Shown: piece by piece, positions 16,818-26,026 of the stretch | Layout: each line of letters starts with the position of its first letter | How positions within the stretch are numbered: position 1 is the first letter of the stretch | Assembly: GCA_938003885.1 (NCBI GenBank) | Contig: CALKWT010000026.1 | Coordinates: 1 to 38,879, forward strand | Reading direction: 5' to 3' | DNA from: an uncultured Balneolaceae bacterium | GTDB taxonomy: Bacteria; Bacteroidota; Rhodothermia; Balneolales; Balneolaceae | DNA length: 38,879 nucleotides | Translations under genes and position numbers: made by a program | The notes under the pieces: model-generated | What the model was told of the DNA's origin: nothing | Databases searched by the model: none | The model's input: the letters and a program-made list of their open reading frames with translations, nothing else

Positions 16818-18113
16818 TCACGGGTTGGCCCGCTGCAGCCACGACTCCGGGTTCACAATCTGACTCCCTTCCCTGACTACGAAATAGAGCACGCTCCCCC
16901 GAATGGAGTCTTCATTCCCCGACAGGCCGATCACATCTCCACTCTGCAATACCTGATTCCGTCGGACATAGATATCACTCAGATTTCCGTAGGCGGTGAT
17001 GTAGGAGCCATGGTTCACAAAGATCATATCCCCGTACCCCTGAAGAGGCTGGACGGCGTAGACATACCCATCGCTCACCACCCGCACCGGCGAGGCGGCC
17101 AGAGCGGAGATGTCAATTCCGAGGTTGGTTGTACGCGTATTAAATACCGGATGGATTCGCTCCCCGAACTTCTGTGTGATTACGCCACTCTCTACCGGCC
17201 AGGGGAGTTGCCCTTTTCGTTCCCTGAACCGTTCACTGAAGAAGGCCAGCTGATCATCACTAACGGCAGTTACAAATTCTGCAGGAACCGACGCCCGGTC
17301 TCCGGTTGCAGCCGCCCTGCGCAATCTCTGTTCTTCGGCAATGAGTCGTGACATCGCATTCTCCAAATTTTGCCGCTCCTGTTCCTGCTGTCTTTTCTGA
17401 TTCTCGAGGTTGGTGATATCCCCTCTGAGGTTATCGACCAGGCGTTTCTGCTGATCTCTTTGCTTTTCCAACGCTTCGGTTTCGTTCCGGATCGTCACAA
17501 GCACCTCTTCGTTCCGGCTTCTGGTCTGGCGAAGATCATCCCGGGAACGGTTGTATTGCTCTTGCATGGCGTAGATGGACTCCATCTGAGACTCCAGAAA
17601 ATCATTGAATTGTTGCAGATAGTAGGAGCGGATCAAAAGCTGATTGAACGAGCCTGAAGTGAGCAGAAGAGCCAGCTCGGTGGTTCTGCCATTTTTATAG
17701 AGATAGATGAGTGTCTCCTTGTAACGCTCGATCAGTTCATCCAGCTGCCGTTGAAGTTCTGCCAGGTTCTGTTCAATCAGGCGGATCTCTTCTGCCAGAT
17801 GGCCCTGTTCACGGTTTAGCTGCCGGAGACGTTCCTCCTGCAGGTTAACGAGGCGCTCAACCTCTTCAAATTGGGCAAAAACCTCGTTAAATTCGGTCGA
17901 TCTTTCGGACAGTCTTCTGGAGATGGTTTCGATCTGGCGGTCAATATTTTCGATCTGGGAACGGGTGGAGCTCTGCTGGTTCAACAGCCGGTTTCGGTTC
18001 TCTTCGTAAGAATCTTGTGCGTAAAGTAACGACGGGGAGATCAGTCCCGCCAAGAGAAGGGCGGCCACTCCGGTTGACCAAGTTGTGAAGAAGTTGTAAA
18101 TAGGTCGTTTCAT
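16818..18113 (-). CDS. EnvC/NlpD-like murein hydrolase activator with degenerate M23 domain
   Basis: A periplasmic protein of 431 residues. A signal peptide (about 1-32, ending SLLYAQ) is followed by a long coiled coil (about 35-265, rich in Gln, Glu, Arg and Leu). A C-terminal LytM/M23 domain runs from about 300 to 428. The metal ligands of active M23 peptidases are missing. The first His is Asn in TTNLGID, and the HxH pair is lost in TAYGNLS and VLYFVVRE. This is the hallmark of non-enzymatic activators such as EnvC, which switch on amidases at the division septum. Its ATG overlaps the DUF4292 stop (ATGA), so translation is coupled. No FtsEX or amidase gene is in the window. Confidence 0.9.
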   Translation of the reverse strand: MKRPIYNFFTTWSTGVAALLLAGLISPSLLYAQDSYEENRNRLLNQQSSTRSQIENIDRQIETISRRLSERSTEFNEVFAQFEEVERLVNLQEERLRQLNREQGHLAEEIRLIEQNLAELQRQLDELIERYKETLIYLYKNGRTTELALLLTSGSFNQLLIRSYYLQQFNDFLESQMESIYAMQEQYNRSRDDLRQTRSRNEEVLVTIRNETEALEKQRDQQKRLVDNLRGDITNLENQKRQQEQERQNLENAMSRLIAEEQRLRRAAATGDRASVPAEFVTAVSDDQLAFFSERFRERKGQLPWPVESGVITQKFGERIHPVFNTRTTNLGIDISALAASPVRVVSDGYVYAVQPLQGYGDMIFVNHGSYITAYGNLSDIYVRRNQVLQSGDVIGLSGNEDSIRGSVLYFVVREGSQIVNPESWLQRANP

Positions 18114-18871
18114 CGGATTACAGGGATATCATCGGGGAGGTTGATCTGTAGCGGAGGCAAACTGACATTTGTCTCAATACGCTGAACCAGCAGGGCTGCG
18201 CGTGCCTGCCCGTCCCGGCTGTAGATGGTAATACGTCTCGGCAATCGAAAGCCGTCTACATCTGAATATCCTGCATACTCAATTCTGCTATAGGGTGCAT
18301 CGGGATTGCTCATATGGATGACTTCCGTGATAACGCCGGATGTTTTATCAACCTGAATGTAGGAACCATTTTTCATAAGAAGTACAAAATAATCCTCACT
18401 CTGATAGGTGGAAGCCACATTTTGGGGATCTTCCGTATAATTGAGCAGCTCCAGTATATTGACAGAGGCGATGGCTCCGATCGTGGTGAGCCGGCTCTCA
18501 TGCAGCGGCACCTTCTCTGCATAATGATCTATCCGGTTATAAATCAGCAGAGAGTCTGAATCTACATAAATCTGTCCTCCTTCGATCCCAAGACTGTTCC
18601 TGACTTTGATCAAACTCTCCCGCCGGCTCGATTGAAACTGAACAGAGACCCGTTCACTATTGTCAGGTTCGCTGACGATGGCCCTCCCGATGCCTGAAAC
18701 GCTTGTAAGGGTTCGCCTGTAATCGGGGATGTTATCCAGAATCTCTTCGGCAGGCAGATCCGCAGGCTCCAGATCCTTCAGATCCAGCAGTGGAGCAGAA
18801 CTTCTGCAGGAGTAGAGGAAGAGGAGAGTCAATCCTGCCAGGATCACCGGATGTAAGTTTCGGGAGTACAT
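18110..18871 (-). CDS. DUF4292 lipoprotein
   Basis: A 253-residue lipoprotein. The signal is hydrophobic from 9 to 20, with LFLYSC giving the lipidated Cys. The mature part matches DUF4292, a Bacteroidota-type family with a LolA/LolB-like half-barrel appearance. A VSGIGRAIV strand is followed by repeated amphipathic strands (SVQFQSSRRESLIKVRNSLG, IYVDSDSLLIYNRID). It is packed with no spacer after the TPR gene (TAG then ATG) and overlaps the EnvC-like gene by four bases. The conserved cluster suggests an outer-membrane assembly or lipoprotein-handling role; this is an inference. Confidence 0.85.
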   Translation of the reverse strand: MYSRNLHPVILAGLTLLFLYSCRSSAPLLDLKDLEPADLPAEEILDNIPDYRRTLTSVSGIGRAIVSEPDNSERVSVQFQSSRRESLIKVRNSLGIEGGQIYVDSDSLLIYNRIDHYAEKVPLHESRLTTIGAIASVNILELLNYTEDPQNVASTYQSEDYFVLLMKNGSYIQVDKTSGVITEVIHMSNPDAPYSRIEYAGYSDVDGFRLPRRITIYSRDGQARAALLVQRIETNVSLPPLQINLPDDIPVIR

Positions 18872-20608
18872 CTACCTCTTCTCAATTAGTTCTCGTAAAT
18901 AACTTCTTTCAGGATCTTCTTCAAGAGCTTTTTGCCACCAGTATATCGCTTCCGTGTGGTTTCCGCTGCTCTGCTGAATATCACCCATATGCTCGTAGAC
19001 CTCCGCACCTTCCGCTCCGGCATCGAGGGCCTGCTCTATATATTCTTTTGCTGCTGCTGTGTTTCCGGTTTTAAAATAGGCCCAGGCCAGCGTGTCGAGA
19101 TAGGAGGGGTTGTCGGGTTCCATGGCAAGGGCCCGTTTTGCCATATCCAGGGCTTCCATCAATTTCTCTTCCTCCTCTTCATAGAGGGTAATATAGTAGG
19201 CGTAATTATTGAGTGCATTATGATTATCCCGATTGAGCCGGAGAGCCCGTTCGTAATCGGATCTGGCTTCCTCCCACTCCCCATTCTCTACTCTGACGTC
19301 AGCCAGTGTGGCGTAGATCACTGAGCGAAAATCTCGGGGTGCGGAGAGCAGGGAGGCCTGATAGAGCCAGTGGCCTGCGCTTTCATAATGCCCTTCCAGC
19401 ATGTAGGAGGCCCCGGTAAAAAATCGAATAAACGGATTATCAGGAGCGCTGGATTCAGCCGTTTCCGAGAGAGCGATGATCTCGTTATATTGCTGAGAGC
19501 TGAAGAGAATCTGAAATCGTTGGGCCCAGGCTTCTCCATTATCAGGGGTGAGCGCTATCGCATTTTCCAGTGATTCAAGAGCTCTCTCCTGCTCATTTTG
19601 ATTCAGATAATATTCAGCCGTAAAGAGCTGAGCCGGGGCGTATTCCGATTCAGTCCGGGCGATCAGCCCGATCGCCTGGTCCAGATAGTTCGTGAGCCGG
19701 GGAACGGAGGGGTTACGGGAGCTCTGCATATAGAGAAATCGGGCAAGGTCGATTTTTTCAGCAGGAGGGACTACGGGATTTTCTATAGAGTGGAGAATCA
19801 AGTTTCCAGCTTCATCCCACTTTTCCTGTTGAAGGTAAAGCTCGGCCAGAAAAAGGGTGGTCCGTTGATCATTCGGATTCCGTTCACGCGCGTCCAGAAG
19901 AGTCTCCTCCGCCTCATCCAGCTTTCCAAGTTCCTGATAATATCTACTGATGCGGTGAAGAGTAAGAAGGTTTCCGGGATCCAGTTCTCTCATGATTTCC
20001 AATTCTGCCAGAGCAAGATCATCACGGAGGAGGGCATTGTAATTTTGAAACTTTTTCAAGTGAAGTTCAAACGAACTCCCCGAAATCTCTATAATCCGGT
20101 CCAACACCCCATTGGCTTCCTCCAGCCGTCCCAGTTCCAGATAAGCGTCTGTGAGCAGATAGAGAATAGGGAGGTCCCCGGGATCCAGATTCAGCACAGC
20201 TTCCAGTTGATTCAGAGCCATCTCCTGACGGCCGCTCCTGGAGTAAATTTCGGCCATATTAAGCAGATACCATTTGTTCTCAGGTTCCGCCCGGGTACTC
20301 ATCTGTCCGTAGTAGGCGGCATTGGTGAGATCCCCGTTAGCCAGATAAGCCACTGAAAGGGCATAACTGATTCCCGGATCTGAGGAGTGCATCAGATAGG
20401 CTGCAGTTAGTTTGTCCAGCGCTTCTTCGATGTCACCGTTCTCAAAATGGATAATTCCATCAATAAACTCCGCCATTGCACGTGTGTAGTTTTCTTCCTT
20501 GACCGTCTGTGCAGACAGATAGTGCGGAGCAAGTGCGATGGTCAGGAGTAAGAGAACCACGATCTGGAATCGGGTTTGTAGATCGGTAAGAAAAGTAATA
20601 GGCTTCAT
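18872..20608 (-). CDS. Exported tetratricopeptide-repeat protein
   Basis: A 578-residue protein with an N-terminal signal (about 12-34, ending YLSAQ). At least twelve TPR units run from residue 45 to the end, with typical W/L-G-Y-A-F-A-P spacing. Examples are DPGISYALSVAYLANGDLTN, DLPILYLLTDAYLELGRLEE and GAEVYEHMGDIQQSSGNHTE. It probably acts as a periplasmic scaffold. It is the first gene of an operon with the DUF4292 lipoprotein and the EnvC-like factor, all on the minus strand without gaps. No catalytic domain is visible. The promoter must lie in the 528-base gap upstream. Confidence 0.88.
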   Translation of the reverse strand: MKPITFLTDLQTRFQIVVLLLLTIALAPHYLSAQTVKEENYTRAMAEFIDGIIHFENGDIEEALDKLTAAYLMHSSDPGISYALSVAYLANGDLTNAAYYGQMSTRAEPENKWYLLNMAEIYSRSGRQEMALNQLEAVLNLDPGDLPILYLLTDAYLELGRLEEANGVLDRIIEISGSSFELHLKKFQNYNALLRDDLALAELEIMRELDPGNLLTLHRISRYYQELGKLDEAEETLLDARERNPNDQRTTLFLAELYLQQEKWDEAGNLILHSIENPVVPPAEKIDLARFLYMQSSRNPSVPRLTNYLDQAIGLIARTESEYAPAQLFTAEYYLNQNEQERALESLENAIALTPDNGEAWAQRFQILFSSQQYNEIIALSETAESSAPDNPFIRFFTGASYMLEGHYESAGHWLYQASLLSAPRDFRSVIYATLADVRVENGEWEEARSDYERALRLNRDNHNALNNYAYYITLYEEEEEKLMEALDMAKRALAMEPDNPSYLDTLAWAYFKTGNTAAAKEYIEQALDAGAEGAEVYEHMGDIQQSSGNHTEAIYWWQKALEEDPERSYLRELIEKR

Positions 20609-21136
20609 AAGGGAGAAAAACGTCGAAACTACAAAACGTATTATTGGTTTTCCGCACTTTCAACGGGTCAGAATTCCACCCGCCGCCGAATACTCAGGCT
20701 CTACTGCACGATTTCGGTCAGCAACTGCAGGCTTCCCTCTCTAAATTATTGAACTATTGGAAGATAAAACAGGCTTTCCAAAATTAACTCCGCAGAGGAG
20801 AGTCTGGCTCTCTTTGGCGATTCTAACGGCCGGGGCCTTGCGTTGCCGAGGCCTGTCGATCATTCTATGGCGTTAGCTCAGAAATGGCTCTGTTATCCGC
20901 CATCGGGCCGACCTGCTCTGCCAGACGGGTCTTCTCACGTTCGAAGATGGATAGCTGGCTAAGAATTAGAATCTGCGACGGATGGTTATGCACTCTGAGC
21001 ACCGGGAGGCCTCGGAGAGGTGCGCCTGGAGATCCCTTCATCCGCGAGATTGCGTTCGATGGCTCCAGCCCCTCTCGTATTCTCACTCCCCCATCTCCTT
21101 TCAGCAAGTCAGTTTACCAGCGTTCTGCTGCAGCGG
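20609..21136. other. Intergenic region of 528 bases, no gene supported
   Basis: Lies between ftsY and the TPR operon, both on the minus strand. The short frames here have no family resemblance. A GGCCT/AGGCC inverted repeat (around 20833-20852) could form a weak hairpin. The TPR-proximal end should hold that operon's promoter. It does not fold as a tRNA. I see nothing else to name. Confidence 0.5.
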
Positions 21137-22093
21137 TTACTCGCTTCCGAAAAGGGCGCTCACAAATTCTGCCCGGTCAAAAACTTGCAGGTCCTCGATC
21201 TGTTCACCCAACCCGATATATTTCACGGGGACATTCAGTTCGTTGGAGATGCCGATCACGATACCGCCTTTAGCAGTGCCATCCAGCTTGGTAAGAACCA
21301 GTCCGGTTACATCTACGACTTCCGTAAAAGCTTTCGCCTGTTGCATGGCATTTTGACCAGTGGATGCATCCAGTACGAGCAGGATTTCGTGCGGGGCCTC
21401 TTCGATCACCTTCCCCATCACCCGTTTGATCTTCTCCAGCTCCAGCATCAGGGACTTTTTATTATGCAGTCTTCCTGCAGTATCAATCAGGGCGATATCT
21501 GCGCCGCGTTTACTGGCAGAGGTGACTGTATCGAAAGCTACTGCAGCAGGATCCGCATTCTGGCCCTGTTGAATAATGGGAACCCCGGCACGTTCACTCC
21601 AGATCGTCAGCTGATCCACTGCAGCCGCCCGGAAAGTATCTGCCGCTCCCAATACCACCTGTTTGCCGGCCGATTTATATAAGTGTGCGAGTTTCCCGAT
21701 CGTTGTGGTTTTACCGACACCATTGACTCCTACCACCAGGATCACATGGGGTTTGTGTAGGAAGTCGGCATCAAACTCTGCCGGCTTTTCAGGGCTGTTC
21801 TCCTTCAAGAGGGAGGTGATCTCCTCCTGGAGAATCTTCTGAAGTTCCGCTTCGGTTACAAATTTGTCTCTGGCTACCCTCGCTTCCAGACGGTTGATAA
21901 TTTCTATCGTCGTTGTGACTCCCACATCAGACGTGATCAGGGCGTCTTCCAGCTGATCGAGGGTCTCTGCATCCACTCTGTCTTTACCGGCGATACTTTT
22001 GCTGATCTTACTCAGCAGGCCTTCCCGGCTTTTCTCAACTCCTTTCGTCAGCTTCTCTTTTTTCTTAAATCCAAGTTTGTTTAACCAGCTCAT
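21137..22093 (-). CDS. ftsY: Signal recognition particle receptor FtsY
   Basis: The SRP receptor GTPase, which docks ribosome-nascent chain complexes at the membrane. The protein has 318 residues and lacks the long acidic A domain of E. coli, as is usual outside the enterobacteria. A short basic N-terminal helix (MSWLNKLGFKKKEKLTKG) can serve as lipid anchor. The NG domain follows: G1 GVNGVGKTTT near 121, ADTFRAAAVDQL, G3 DTAGRLHNK, G4 TKLDGTAKGG near 270 and GLGEQIEDLQVFD. It lies 84 bases downstream of the phosphatidyltransferase gene and may be transcribed with it. Confidence 0.97.
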   Translation of the reverse strand: MSWLNKLGFKKKEKLTKGVEKSREGLLSKISKSIAGKDRVDAETLDQLEDALITSDVGVTTTIEIINRLEARVARDKFVTEAELQKILQEEITSLLKENSPEKPAEFDADFLHKPHVILVVGVNGVGKTTTIGKLAHLYKSAGKQVVLGAADTFRAAAVDQLTIWSERAGVPIIQQGQNADPAAVAFDTVTSASKRGADIALIDTAGRLHNKKSLMLELEKIKRVMGKVIEEAPHEILLVLDASTGQNAMQQAKAFTEVVDVTGLVLTKLDGTAKGGIVIGISNELNVPVKYIGLGEQIEDLQVFDRAEFVSALFGSE

Positions 22094-22177
22094 CCTCTTC
22101 GTATCATCTTAAGTAGTTCTTGTTTGTCGTAAAGCAAGAAGTCAGACAGATCCTGCTCGTCCTTTCTCCTGCTGTTG

Positions 22178-22768
22178 TCAATTGAAGTTGGCTCCGTTCA
22201 GTATCTTTTTAAAACGTATTATATATTTTATTAAAGAGTAGATCATAAAAGCTACAGAGAGGTACATCAGCCAATTCTGAAGGGTTGTCGCCTCCCGGAA
22301 AAAGAAAACGGAGATCCAGTAAAGGGCCATAATATTTACCGAAACTTTACCAGCCATGATGGACATGGCTACTTTTCCACTGCGTTTTTTTATAATCAGA
22401 GATCCCGCCATAATGCAGAGATCCCGTATCACACCGATCACAAAATACCAGACAGGAATCCAGCCGAGCATCACTGTATAGAGAAAGAGAAAGAAGGCCA
22501 TCAACTTATCTGCAACCGGGTCAAGGATCTTGCCGAGTTCCGAAATCTCATTTTTCCATCTGGCCACCAGCCCGTCCAGATAATCTGAAGCAACACCGTA
22601 TACCATCAGCAGAAAGATCGGCCCATTTACCTGTTCATAATTTTGTATGTGCAAATAGATGATGGGCCATACAACTAAAACCCTTGAGAAGGAAATCAGG
22701 TTTGACCATGTGAAGATATCATCTTTAACCAGTACTTTTTTACCATCTATGTTCGTGACTTCTCTCAT
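22178..22768 (-). CDS. pgsA: CDP-alcohol phosphatidyltransferase, PgsA-like
   Basis: An integral membrane enzyme of 196 residues that moves a phosphatidyl group from CDP-diacylglycerol to an alcohol, most likely glycerol-3-phosphate. The complete family signature D-x2-DG-x2-AR-x8-G-x3-D-x3-D is present, beginning SDYLDGLVARWK and ending LGKILDPVADK. Five to six hydrophobic helices surround it. The C terminus is basic and short. The exact alcohol acceptor cannot be proven from sequence, so the symbol is tentative. It is divergent from the Nudix gene, with 57 bases between the starts. Confidence 0.87.
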   Translation of the reverse strand: MREVTNIDGKKVLVKDDIFTWSNLISFSRVLVVWPIIYLHIQNYEQVNGPIFLLMVYGVASDYLDGLVARWKNEISELGKILDPVADKLMAFFLFLYTVMLGWIPVWYFVIGVIRDLCIMAGSLIIKKRSGKVAMSIMAGKVSVNIMALYWISVFFFREATTLQNWLMYLSVAFMIYSLIKYIIRFKKILNGANFN

Positions 22769-22825
22769 GGAGGGTTACTTTTTAATAATTAAGTAATTTT
22801 AAAATACACTTTTTAACACAGAGAT

Positions 22826-23431
22826 ATGCAAACAAACGAGAATGATAAGCCATTTTCAAAGGAAGTTGAAAAAAAACTGTCTGAGAAGGAAGTTCATTCC
22901 AGACATCAATTTGACGGACGGCTGCTGCAGGTCTACACCGATGAAGTTGAACTTCCCGATGGCAGTCGCTCAACCCGCGACTGGATCCGGCATCCGGGGG
23001 CCAGTGCGGTTGTACCTGTTTTTCATGACGGAACCATTTTATTGGTGAAACAATTCAGATATCCGCCTCGAAAGCTTTTCCTGGAAGTGCCTGCCGGGAA
23101 ATTGGATCCGGGTGAATCTCCCGAAAGTGCCGCCCGTCGCGAGTTTACCGAAGAAAGCGGATATAGCGCAGGAAATATAAACAAAACGGGTGAGTTTTAT
23201 CCGGCGATTGGATATGCAGATGAGATTATCCACACCTACGTGGCATGGAATCTGTCAGAAAAAGGCAAACGTGAGGAGCCGGATGAATTTCTGATCAAGT
23301 ACCGGATCCCTTTCTCTGAGGCACTTAAAATGATCGCTAAGGGAGATATCCAGGATGGGAAAACGATCTGTACCCTGGTGCTGGCCGCCAACTGGTGGCG
23401 GGAAAACGGTCCGTTTCCAGTAGGGCTGTAG
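22826..23431 (+). CDS. Nudix hydrolase, ADP-ribose pyrophosphatase type
   Basis: A 201-residue cytoplasmic hydrolase of nucleoside diphosphates linked to another moiety. The Nudix box GKLDPGESPESAARREFTEE plus SGY is complete. The upstream strands VVPVFHDGTILLVKQFRYPP, and a Pro about 15-17 residues past the box in FYPAIGYADEIIH, match the ADP-ribose pyrophosphatase (NudF) group. An N-terminal extension of about 25 charged residues precedes the domain. The role is probably removal of ADP-ribose or similar toxic nucleotides. The gene starts the plus-strand series 22826-29146. Confidence 0.88.
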   Translation: MQTNENDKPFSKEVEKKLSEKEVHSRHQFDGRLLQVYTDEVELPDGSRSTRDWIRHPGASAVVPVFHDGTILLVKQFRYPPRKLFLEVPAGKLDPGESPESAARREFTEESGYSAGNINKTGEFYPAIGYADEIIHTYVAWNLSEKGKREEPDEFLIKYRIPFSEALKMIAKGDIQDGKTICTLVLAANWWRENGPFPVGL

Positions 23432-23500
23432 AGCGATTCCGTTGAAACCCATCAGGAGACTCGTGAGGCATAAAAGGAAAAATTTGCTATTTTAATAGTG

Positions 23501-24892
23501 ATGAAACATTTACTAGTGGCCTTTTTTCTATTTCTAGCCGGCTCCGCATCTGTTTTTCACGGGTCTTCTCAACCGGTTCATTCCGAATATGATTCGTATG
23601 CTCAGAATCTGAGTGGGGAGAATGTGGAGGGGAATGCATCCGGCACGGTAAGCGTGATTCGAGTGGAGGGGACCATCGGCCCGCCTGAGGCACAATATAT
23701 CCAGCGTGGCCTAGACATCTCCATCGAAAAAGGGGATGAGATTCTGATCATTGAGCTCGACACGCCGGGTGGTTTGCTCGATTCAACCCAGGAAATTGTG
23801 CAGGCGCTGCTGGGATCCCGTCATCCGACAGCGGTCTACGTCTCACCACAGGGGGCCAATGCAGGAAGTGCCGGAACATTTATCACCCTCGCTGCACATG
23901 TAGCTGCCATGGCACCTGCGACCAATATCGGGGCAGCGTCTCCGGTGTCGATGGGTGGAGGGGAGATCGATTCTGTAGCACAAAAAAAGATTTTCAACTT
24001 CTCAGAGAGTTATATCCAGACCATCGCCGAAGAGAGGGGGCGTAATGCAGAGTGGGCGAGAACTGCGGTCAGCGAAGGTGCTTCGATTACAGCGGATGAG
24101 GCATTGGAGTTAAATGTGATCGACCTGATAGCCACCGATTTGAATGATCTGTTAGAGCAGCTTGACGGTTTGGAATTGAATGAGCGGCCGTTGGCTACCC
24201 TGGATGCGGAAACAGAGTTTATTCCCAGAAACCTGGCCGAGAAAATTTTCAGTTTTCTCCTGCGTCCAGAGGTTATGCTGATTTTGACAATGGTAGCCAT
24301 TTATGGAATTGTAGGAGAGGTTACAAATCCAGGTGGAATTATCCCGGGGGTATCCGGTGTTATTGCTTTAATTTTGCTACTTTACGGAGTGGCTGCCCTG
24401 CCGATTAATCTTGCGGGTTTCCTGCTGATCGGCCTGGCCATTATTTTGTTTGTTGCGGAGGCATTCACGCCTGCATTTGGAGTATTGACGTTCAGTGGAG
24501 CTGTCGCCTTTTTCCTGGGTGCGCTCATGTTGTTTCAAGATCTACCTGATACCATGCAACTATCTCTTTACTGGTTGATACCGGCTACTCTCTTGACTGT
24601 CCTGTTCTTCGGATGGATCGTAACTTATGGCATAAAATCCATCTTTAAGCCCTCTTCTTCCGGACTGGAAGCGTCGCTTGGAAAACGGGCAGAGGTTACC
24701 GATGACATTCTGCCCGGGAGCCCCGGGCGCATCTTCTTTGATGGAGAGTACTGGCGCGCAGAAAGTGAAATCCCGCTATTCCGGGGAAGCTACTGTGAAA
24801 TTATCAGCTTTGAGGGATTGAAAGCTATTGTAAAACCCTGGAATTCTGATTCAGATGTGGATCAGAAAGAAGAGTCCATCCATTCAACTTAA
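23501..24892 (+). CDS. NfeD-family membrane serine protease (ClpP-like)
   Basis: A long-form NfeD protein of 463 residues. A signal peptide (1 to about 22) is followed by a ClpP-class domain (about 48-215). Its nucleophile Ser lies in GANAGSAGTF (residue 123 from this ATG), and the likely general-base Lys lies in AQKKIFNFSESYI. Four or more membrane helices follow (about 250-380), with a C-terminal OB-fold (about 395-455, KRAEVTDDILPGSPGRI). This family is known to cleave or associate with stomatin-like proteins, and the slipin gene follows after 35 bases. A GTG just before the ATG could serve as an alternative start, three bases upstream. Confidence 0.9.
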   Translation: MKHLLVAFFLFLAGSASVFHGSSQPVHSEYDSYAQNLSGENVEGNASGTVSVIRVEGTIGPPEAQYIQRGLDISIEKGDEILIIELDTPGGLLDSTQEIVQALLGSRHPTAVYVSPQGANAGSAGTFITLAAHVAAMAPATNIGAASPVSMGGGEIDSVAQKKIFNFSESYIQTIAEERGRNAEWARTAVSEGASITADEALELNVIDLIATDLNDLLEQLDGLELNERPLATLDAETEFIPRNLAEKIFSFLLRPEVMLILTMVAIYGIVGEVTNPGGIIPGVSGVIALILLLYGVAALPINLAGFLLIGLAIILFVAEAFTPAFGVLTFSGAVAFFLGALMLFQDLPDTMQLSLYWLIPATLLTVLFFGWIVTYGIKSIFKPSSSGLEASLGKRAEVTDDILPGSPGRIFFDGEYWRAESEIPLFRGSYCEIISFEGLKAIVKPWNSDSDVDQKEESIHST

Positions 24893-24927
24893 ATCAAATC
24901 TAATATCACTAAAAAACGGAACACCTT

Positions 24928-25728
24928 ATGGAGACACCTGGAGATCTCACCAACATGATGGTCTGGATCATTACGATTGTCATCTTTCTATCTGTATTCT
25001 TACCTCAGATGTTTAAAATCATGCGGGAGTATGAGAGGGGAGTGGTATTCCGGCTGGGGAAATTTCAAAGTACCAAAGGCCCCGGATTGATCGTGCTGGT
25101 ACCCTTTATTGATAAAGTGGAGAGGGTGGATTTGCGCGTGCTGACAATTAACGTGGACAAACAGGAGGCGATTACAAAAGATAATGTAACCCTGAATGTG
25201 GATGCCATCACCTTCTTCAGAGTAGTGGATGCGGAGAAGGCCGTGATTCAGGTAGAGAGATATGTGGGTGCAACTTCCCTGATTGCACAAACTACACTGC
25301 GAAGTGTGGTAGGGCAAGTGGAGCTGGATGAGCTGCTTGCTGACCGGGATATGGTTAATAAACGGATTCAGGATATTATTGACCGGCAGACTGAGCCGTG
25401 GGGGATTAAAGTGGTTTCCGTAGAAGTTCGTGATGTGATCCTGCCGGAAACGATGAAGCGGGCGATGGCAAGACAGGCAGAATCGGAAAGAGACCGGCGC
25501 GCAAAAGTGATTGCAGCCCTGGGGGAGTACGAAGCTGCGGAAAAACTTGTACAAGCCGGGCAGATGATAGAGAGTACACCTACAGCACTTCAGCTGCGAT
25601 TTCTCCAAACCATGAGTGAGGTGAGTGAAGAGAATTCAACCTTTACCTTTTTACCTATTCCCCTCGACTTTATAGACGCATTCCGCCCCCAAATGAAAAA
25701 CTCATCGGGTGATAAAGCGACAGGTTGA
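24928..25728 (+). CDS. Slipin (stomatin-like SPFH protein)
   Basis: A membrane-bound SPFH protein of 266 residues. A single N-terminal membrane hairpin (about 11-30) is followed by the SPFH domain (ERGVVFRLGKFQSTKGPG, VDLRVLTINVDKQEAITKDN). A coiled-coil region has the stomatin hallmark VEVRDVILPETMKRAMARQA. The C-terminal segment LRFLQTMSEVSEENSTFTF is the site type cleaved by NfeD proteases in archaeal homologues. Together with the gene before it, this forms the classical NfeD-stomatin pair, thought to organise membrane microdomains and quality control. It starts with ATG at 24928. Confidence 0.93.
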   Translation: METPGDLTNMMVWIITIVIFLSVFLPQMFKIMREYERGVVFRLGKFQSTKGPGLIVLVPFIDKVERVDLRVLTINVDKQEAITKDNVTLNVDAITFFRVVDAEKAVIQVERYVGATSLIAQTTLRSVVGQVELDELLADRDMVNKRIQDIIDRQTEPWGIKVVSVEVRDVILPETMKRAMARQAESERDRRAKVIAALGEYEAAEKLVQAGQMIESTPTALQLRFLQTMSEVSEENSTFTFLPIPLDFIDAFRPQMKNSSGDKATG

Positions 25729-25968
25729 CGGCTTTTTCCGATACCTGTCAGCTCACCTCATTGGAGAAGAGCGGGTTCATCCGGGGAATTTCAGTCTGCA
25801 GGTAGCGAAAACAGGTCCTTGAAATCCACTTCATTATTGCAGAGTGTTACGTCATGCCGGCCGGACCAATAGCAGAAAATGTATCTACCCTGTTTTGGAG
25901 GAACGGGTCTTACCTGAATATTTAACATTGTGATCATATTAAATAGAAAGATTTTGCATAGATTTGCA

Positions 25969-25976
25969 TAGTTTTG
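25969..25976 (+). promoter_or_regulatory. Candidate Bacteroidota-type -7 box before the CoA-transferase gene
   Basis: TAGTTTTG matches TAnnTTTG exactly and lies 50 bases before the ATG. A tandem TTTGCATAG repeat directly precedes it. The upstream TTTG is closer (12 bases) than the usual spacing, so this is a weak call. Confidence 0.3.
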
Positions 25977-26026
25977 ATGAGCTTCTTTTCAGGATCCATA
26001 TACAGCATTTCAAGTGACGCAGAACG

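Noticed and set aside
19598..20356. 252-residue plus-strand frame
   Set aside because: Antisense to the TPR gene, no recognisable domain.
20865..21107. Possible tRNA-Ser remnant suggested by a translated frame downstream of ftsY
   Set aside because: No acceptor stem, no consensus T-arm and no anticodon loop could be built.
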